The notes beneath the pieces were generated by a model, which saw only the letters and a list, made by a program, of their open reading frames with translations, made no database searches and was not told where the DNA came from. 7,621 nucleotides of DNA from JAIOQA01 sp035493675. GTDB taxonomy: Bacteria > Myxococcota_A > Polyangia > Haliangiales > Haliangiaceae. The DNA lies in NCBI GenBank assembly GCA_035493675.1, contig DATJIA010000203.1, positions 1-7,621 of the forward strand, written 5' to 3'. Numbering within the stretch: the stretch's first letter is position 1; each line of letters opens with the position of its first letter. Positions 4,050 through 7,621 of this stretch are shown here, in pieces. The position numbers and the translations under genes are program-made.

Positions 4050-6338
4050 GTGGCCGAGCCCGGCGACCTGATCGGTCCGTACCGATTGCTCGCGCGGCTC
4101 GGCAAGGGCGCGATGGGCGACGTCTGGCGCGCGCGCGACGAGCGGCTCGATCGCTACGTCGCGGTGAAGCTCTTGCCGCCGGATCTCGCCGGCGATCCCG
4201 AGCGGCGCGCGCGCATGCTGCGCGAGGCGCGCGCGGCGGCCGGCGTCGGGCACGCGAACGTCGTCACGCTCTACGACATCGTCACCGACGGCGAGACCGA
4301 CGTGCTCGTGATGGAGCTCGTCGACGGCGCGACGATCTCCGAGACGCTCAAGAAGAACGGCCCGCCGGCGCCGAACGAGGCGATCGATTGGCTGATCGCG
4401 ATCACGGATGCGCTCGCCGCCGCGCACGCGAAGGGGATCCTGCACCGCGACGTGAAGAGCGCGAACGTGATGCTCACGAAGGCGGGGCAGGTGAAGGTCC
4501 TCGATTTCGGGCTCGCGAAGCTGCGCGATGACGGGCAGCCGGCGCCGGTGGTCGAGCCGAAGCCGCGCGTCAGCAAGCAGCAAGAGGTCGCGCTCGACGC
4601 GACGATGCCGTCGGATCTCGGAGCGGGCACCGGCACGGGCAGCGAGTACGTCACGCAGGCCGGATCGCTGCTCGGCACGCCGATGTACATGGCGCCCGAG
4701 CAGATCGCCGGCGGCGCGCCCGACGAGCGCAGCGAGGTCTTCTCGGTCGGCGTGATCGCGTACGAGCTCGGCGCGGGCAAGCCGCCGTACGCCGCGCGCA
4801 CGATGGACGAGCTGTTCGCGCAGATCGCGCACGAGCCGCCGCCGCCGCTGCCCGATCGCGTGCCGGCCGCGCTCGCGAGCGTGATCGGGAACTCGCTCGC
4901 GAAGGATCCCGAGGCGCGATACGGATCGATGCGCGCCTTCTGCGACGCGCTCGCCGAGGTGAAGCGCAAGCTGTACGCGCCGCGGCGCTGGCCGTGGATC
5001 GCGGCGGCGATCGCGCTCGCGCTCGCCGCCGCCGCGCTCGCGTTCTTCCTCACGCGACCGAAACAGGCCGCGCCGGATCAACCCGGCGACGCGTACGTGC
5101 GCCAGGCGCTGCACGAGTACGACGTCTTCCAAGGCGACCGAGCGCTCGCGTCGCTGCGCTCCGCGCTCCGCATCGCGCCGACGCACCCGCGCGCGCTCGC
5201 GTACACGATCTTGTTCGGCGGTCCTGCGCCCGATCGCGCGACCGCGGCCGCCGCCGCCGAAAAAGTGATCGCCGGAGCGACCGGCAAGGACAAGACGCTC
5301 CTCGACACCGCGATCGCGCTCGAGCGCCGCGGCCCGCGCGCCGCGCGCGCGACGATCGCCGCCGCGCAGGACAAGGATCGCGAGCTCGCGTTCTGGGCCG
5401 CCGAGATGGCGTATCGCGCGGGCGACTACGACGCCGCCGGCGCCGAGTACACGCGCCTCCTCGACGATCCGGCGCCCGAGTTCCGCGGCCGCATCTACGA
5501 TCACGACTCGTCGGTGCTCCTGTACGACGACGAGCCCGAGCGCGCGCTCGCGATCGGCAAGATGTATCGCGACGCGTATCCCGCCGAGGCCGACGCGATC
5601 GCCGTCTACGCGACCACGCTCGCCGCCGCGGGGAAGATCGACGAAGGCCTCGCCGCCGCCACCGACGCCAAGACGCTCGCCGAGGGCGAGGACACGCTCG
5701 CCGGGCTCGGCAAGCTGTACGCGTGGAAGGGCGATCTCCCGCAGGCGATCGCGCTCTACACGCAGTCGATGCAGCGCGCCGGCGATTCGCGCCGTCCGAT
5801 CCGTCGCGCCGCGCTCGCGCTCTTGCAATGGATGAAGGGCGATCTCGAGAACGCGCGCGCGACCGTCGCGCCGTGCCTGCCCGGCGGCGCCGACGCGCAG
5901 ATCCACGAGCGCGCCGCGTGCGTGTTCGTCGCCGGCGTGATCGATCCCTCGAACGCCGAGCCGGCCGCGCAGGCGCTCGACGCGCTCGCCGCCGAAGCCG
6001 ACGATCTTCACCCCGCGTACGGCCGCCCGGCGTCGCTCGCCGCCCTGGTGCGCGCGCGCGCGAAGTTCTTCGGCGGCGGCTGCGTCATCGACACGACCTC
6101 ACCGGTGCCCGACGCCGCGACGATCGAAGAGCTCGAGGCCGCGTACGCGATGCCGCGCGACTTCTACGCGACCTACCACGTGCCGTTCTTCCTCACGTGG
6201 GCCGACTGCGAAGCGGCGGCGCTCGCCGCCGCGCGAGGTGACCGATCTCGCGCCGCGGGGCTTCTCGCCCCGCATGTGCGCGCGCCCGGTCGCTGGTGGA
6301 TCGCGCATCGCCTGGCTGGATACCAAGCGACCCACTAG
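4050..6338 (+). CDS. Membrane-anchored Hanks-type Ser/Thr protein kinase with TPR-like C-terminal sensor region
   Basis: 762 residues from GTG 4050, the first start close to the kinase fold; the frame is open back to a TTG at 3987, but that extension translates the inverted repeat. Kinase features: glycine loop LGKGAMG (17-23), VAVK Lys40, helix-C Glu59, catalytic HRDVKSAN (132-139), DFG 152-154, and GTPMYMAPEQ with APE at 215-217. All key catalytic residues are present, so it should be active. The activation segment, DFG to APE, is 66 residues, about twice the usual length, with a Pro/Lys and Thr/Gly/Ser-rich insert. A membrane helix at about 314-335 (after RRW) places residues 340-762 in the periplasm by kinase topology. 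That half is Ala-rich helical repeats of TPR type (for example QALHEYDVFQGDRALASLR and LYAWKGDLPQAIALY) and holds four cysteines (609, 624, 678, 720). Such kinases transduce envelope signals to cytosolic targets, which may include FHA proteins; whether the FHA-like neighbour is a partner is unknown. It has its own intergenic region, so it is probably a separate transcription unit. Confidence 0.9.
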   Translation: MAEPGDLIGPYRLLARLGKGAMGDVWRARDERLDRYVAVKLLPPDLAGDPERRARMLREARAAAGVGHANVVTLYDIVTDGETDVLVMELVDGATISETLKKNGPPAPNEAIDWLIAITDALAAAHAKGILHRDVKSANVMLTKAGQVKVLDFGLAKLRDDGQPAPVVEPKPRVSKQQEVALDATMPSDLGAGTGTGSEYVTQAGSLLGTPMYMAPEQIAGGAPDERSEVFSVGVIAYELGAGKPPYAARTMDELFAQIAHEPPPPLPDRVPAALASVIGNSLAKDPEARYGSMRAFCDALAEVKRKLYAPRRWPWIAAAIALALAAAALAFFLTRPKQAAPDQPGDAYVRQALHEYDVFQGDRALASLRSALRIAPTHPRALAYTILFGGPAPDRATAAAAAEKVIAGATGKDKTLLDTAIALERRGPRAARATIAAAQDKDRELAFWAAEMAYRAGDYDAAGAEYTRLLDDPAPEFRGRIYDHDSSVLLYDDEPERALAIGKMYRDAYPAEADAIAVYATTLAAAGKIDEGLAAATDAKTLAEGEDTLAGLGKLYAWKGDLPQAIALYTQSMQRAGDSRRPIRRAALALLQWMKGDLENARATVAPCLPGGADAQIHERAACVFVAGVIDPSNAEPAAQALDALAAEADDLHPAYGRPASLAALVRARAKFFGGGCVIDTTSPVPDAATIEELEAAYAMPRDFYATYHVPFFLTWADCEAAALAAARGDRSRAAGLLAPHVRAPGRWWIAHRLAGYQATH

Positions 6339-6341
6339 ACT
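6336..6341 (+). promoter_or_regulatory. Possible -10 box of the beta-helix gene (leaderless)
   Basis: TAGACT matches four of six bases of TATAAT, includes the conserved first TA and last T, and overlaps the kinase stop codon (TAG 6336-6338). It ends seven bases before the ATG at 6349, so a transcript could start at the ATG itself. There is no purine-rich ribosome site in between and no clear -35 box. Weak evidence, strengthened a little by the similar layout before the kinase gene. Confidence 0.3.
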
Positions 6342-6348
6342 GTCGGCC

Positions 6349-7621
6349 ATGGGTCCGCTGATCGCCGTGCTCGCCGCGTGCGTGAACCCCGTCGCGTACG
6401 GCGCCGTCGCCGACGACGGCAAGCCCGACAACGACGCGCTCCAACAAGCGGTCGAGGCCGCGGAGCAGCAGGGCCACGGCGCCGAGGTCTGCATCCCCGA
6501 CGGCACGTTCGATCTCGGCCCGCCGACGCGGCTCGCGAGCGTGTGGATCCGCAAGGGCGACATCGCGATCCACGGCAACGGCGAAGAGGCGACCGTCTTG
6601 CGCATGAGCGGCGACGGCGAAGGCAAGACCTGGTACGGGCTCTTCCTCTACGGCGCGACCCACGTCGAGCTGCGCGACTTCACGATCACCGCGACCGCGA
6701 CGACCCACACGCAGGAACAGACGCACCTGATCCAGATCGGCCCGACCGCGGTGAACATCCACGTCACCGGCCTGCGCCTCGGGCCGATGCGTCGCGCCGA
6801 TCAAGCGATCGGCGACGGCGCCGGCGGCGATTGCATCCGGCTCCTCGGCGAGGCCGATCAGATGGTCGAGCAGGTGACGATCGACAACGACGACTTCATC
6901 GGTTGCGATCGATCCGGCGTCACCGTCCAGCGCGGCGTGCGTGGGCTGGTCGTCGCGCACGACTCGTTCTCGCTGATCGGCGACACGCCGATCGACTTCG
7001 AGCCGACCGCGACCGCGCCGATCGAGAACATCGCGATGATCGACCTCGCGATCACGCGCGCGCCCAAGGCGCAGGGCACGTGGGCGATCACGATCGCCGG
7101 CTACGGCATGGAGAACCCGACCCGCAACGTGGTCGTGAGCGACTGCGATCTCGTCGGCGGCGGCATCGGCCTCCTCAACACCAAGGACGTGATCATCGCG
7201 AACAACCGGATCACGCACGGCACCGGCACCAACAACACGATCCACGCGATGCGTCGCGTGATCAGCCTGTTGGTCAAGCACAACGTGATCGTGCGGCCCG
7301 CCGACTCGCCGCCGGGCGCGCTGGTCGGGATGAGCCACAACAACGGCGGCATCCCGACGGATATCCATATCATCGACAACGAGCTGACCCAGGCGACCAA
7401 CGCGCCGCTCGTCGACGACGTCTCCGCGCCGTCGGTCGAGATCCGCGGCAACCACATGATCTATCGCGGCGACAAGCCGAGCTACGCGGTGCAGGTCAAC
7501 GCGGTCGCCGACGACGTCGACGACATCACCGTCGCCGGCAACACGATCGAAGGCGCGATCGCGGGCGTCCTGCGGCTCGCGGCGTCGCATCAATCGATCG
7601 GACATGTGTCACTGGCGCACA
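6349..7621 (+). CDS. Right-handed parallel beta-helix protein, pectate-lyase-superfamily type (3' partial)
   Basis: The frame is open from ATG 6349 to the end of the window (424 codons, no stop), so the gene continues beyond it. Residues 13-57 carry the N-terminal signature of pectate_lyase_3-type proteins: NPVAYGAVADDGKPDNDALQ, a helix, then EVCIPDGTFDLG. The rest is short beta strands with recurring Asn/Asp/Gly turns typical of parallel beta-helix rungs (for example VTIDNDDFIGCDRSGVTV, NVVVSDCDLVGGGIGLL, DVIIANNRITHG, IHIIDNELTQA, VEIRGNHMIYRG). Such proteins bind or cleave polysaccharides, outside the cell or at its surface. The N terminus is odd: LIAVLAAC looks like a lipobox but begins only three residues after the Met. 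An in-frame ATG at 6274, inside the kinase gene, would add a 25-residue extension rich in basic residues. The catalytic residues cannot be assigned, so substrate and activity are unknown. The gene starts ten bases after the kinase stop. The opposite strand is also open here but has no recognisable protein. Confidence 0.85.
   Translation, partial: MGPLIAVLAACVNPVAYGAVADDGKPDNDALQQAVEAAEQQGHGAEVCIPDGTFDLGPPTRLASVWIRKGDIAIHGNGEEATVLRMSGDGEGKTWYGLFLYGATHVELRDFTITATATTHTQEQTHLIQIGPTAVNIHVTGLRLGPMRRADQAIGDGAGGDCIRLLGEADQMVEQVTIDNDDFIGCDRSGVTVQRGVRGLVVAHDSFSLIGDTPIDFEPTATAPIENIAMIDLAITRAPKAQGTWAITIAGYGMENPTRNVVVSDCDLVGGGIGLLNTKDVIIANNRITHGTGTNNTIHAMRRVISLLVKHNVIVRPADSPPGALVGMSHNNGGIPTDIHIIDNELTQATNAPLVDDVSAPSVEIRGNHMIYRGDKPSYAVQVNAVADDVDDITVAGNTIEGAIAGVLRLAASHQSIGHVSLAH

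Noticed and set aside
4043..4531. 162-codon plus-strand frame beginning at an ATG with a good GGAGG
   Set aside because: The product is almost entirely Arg/Ala/Asp in an alternative frame of the kinase domain; kept only as a question about the kinase start.
4041..6011. 656-codon open frame on the minus strand opposite the kinase
   Set aside because: It is antisense to an intact kinase with all catalytic motifs; the translation is Arg-rich and without domains.
4994..6241. 415-codon plus-strand frame inside the kinase gene
   Set aside because: It is an arginine-rich out-of-frame reading of the TPR-like region with no recognisable domain.
6193..7605. 470-codon open frame on the minus strand at the right end
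   Set aside because: It yields Asp/Arg/Val-rich repetitive sequence, while the plus strand over the same bases gives a recognisable beta-helix protein running past the window edge.
1..7621. tRNA, rRNA, CRISPR, IS or phage signatures
   Set aside because: No tRNA-like cloverleaf, regularly spaced direct repeats, transposase motifs or terminal inverted repeats were seen; the only sizeable inverted repeats are the two intergenic hairpins listed.

Overview
The window is very GC-rich DNA with codons ending mostly in G or C. Its content points to a member of the Myxococcota (myxobacteria and relatives): a TPR lipoprotein, an FHA-like/TonB-like membrane protein with an AgmX/PglI-type C-terminal domain, a second protein with that domain, and a Ser/Thr kinase carrying a TPR-like sensor region. 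The taxonomic call is inferred from gene families and composition. All genes are on the plus strand. No RNA gene, IS element, CRISPR array or phage gene was seen.

Region 1 (1-3934) is a tightly packed operon. The last codons of an unidentified gene overlap (ATGA) a TPR protein with a signal or lipoprotein sequence and a polyglycine linker. That gene overlaps (ATGA) a 100-residue secreted protein with two cysteines. This in turn overlaps (TGATG) a 467-residue protein with a degenerate FHA-like head, one membrane segment, a charged Pro/Lys-rich linker and a C-terminal AgmX/PglI-type domain. After 41 bases that include a strong hairpin comes a shorter paralogue with no FHA-like head but with a TonB-like SxxxH motif in its membrane segment. 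The order TPR lipoprotein, small periplasmic protein, FHA/TonB-like protein resembles the GltE-GltF-GltG part of the Myxococcus gliding (Agl-Glt) machinery and its non-gliding relatives. A plausible role is an envelope-spanning, proton-motive-force-driven complex working with TolQR/ExbBD-type motor proteins that would lie outside the window.

Region 2 (3935-4049) is a short intergenic stretch dominated by a 32-bp imperfect inverted repeat built from a 7-base tandem unit, followed by a possible -10 box for the kinase gene.

Region 3 (4050-6338) encodes a membrane-anchored Hanks-type Ser/Thr kinase with an unusually long activation segment and a helical, probably periplasmic C-terminal half. Region 4 (6349-7621) starts ten bases later and encodes a right-handed beta-helix (pectate-lyase-like) protein that runs off the end of the window. 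Nothing in the sequence ties regions 3 and 4 functionally to the envelope operon; adjacency is the only link.
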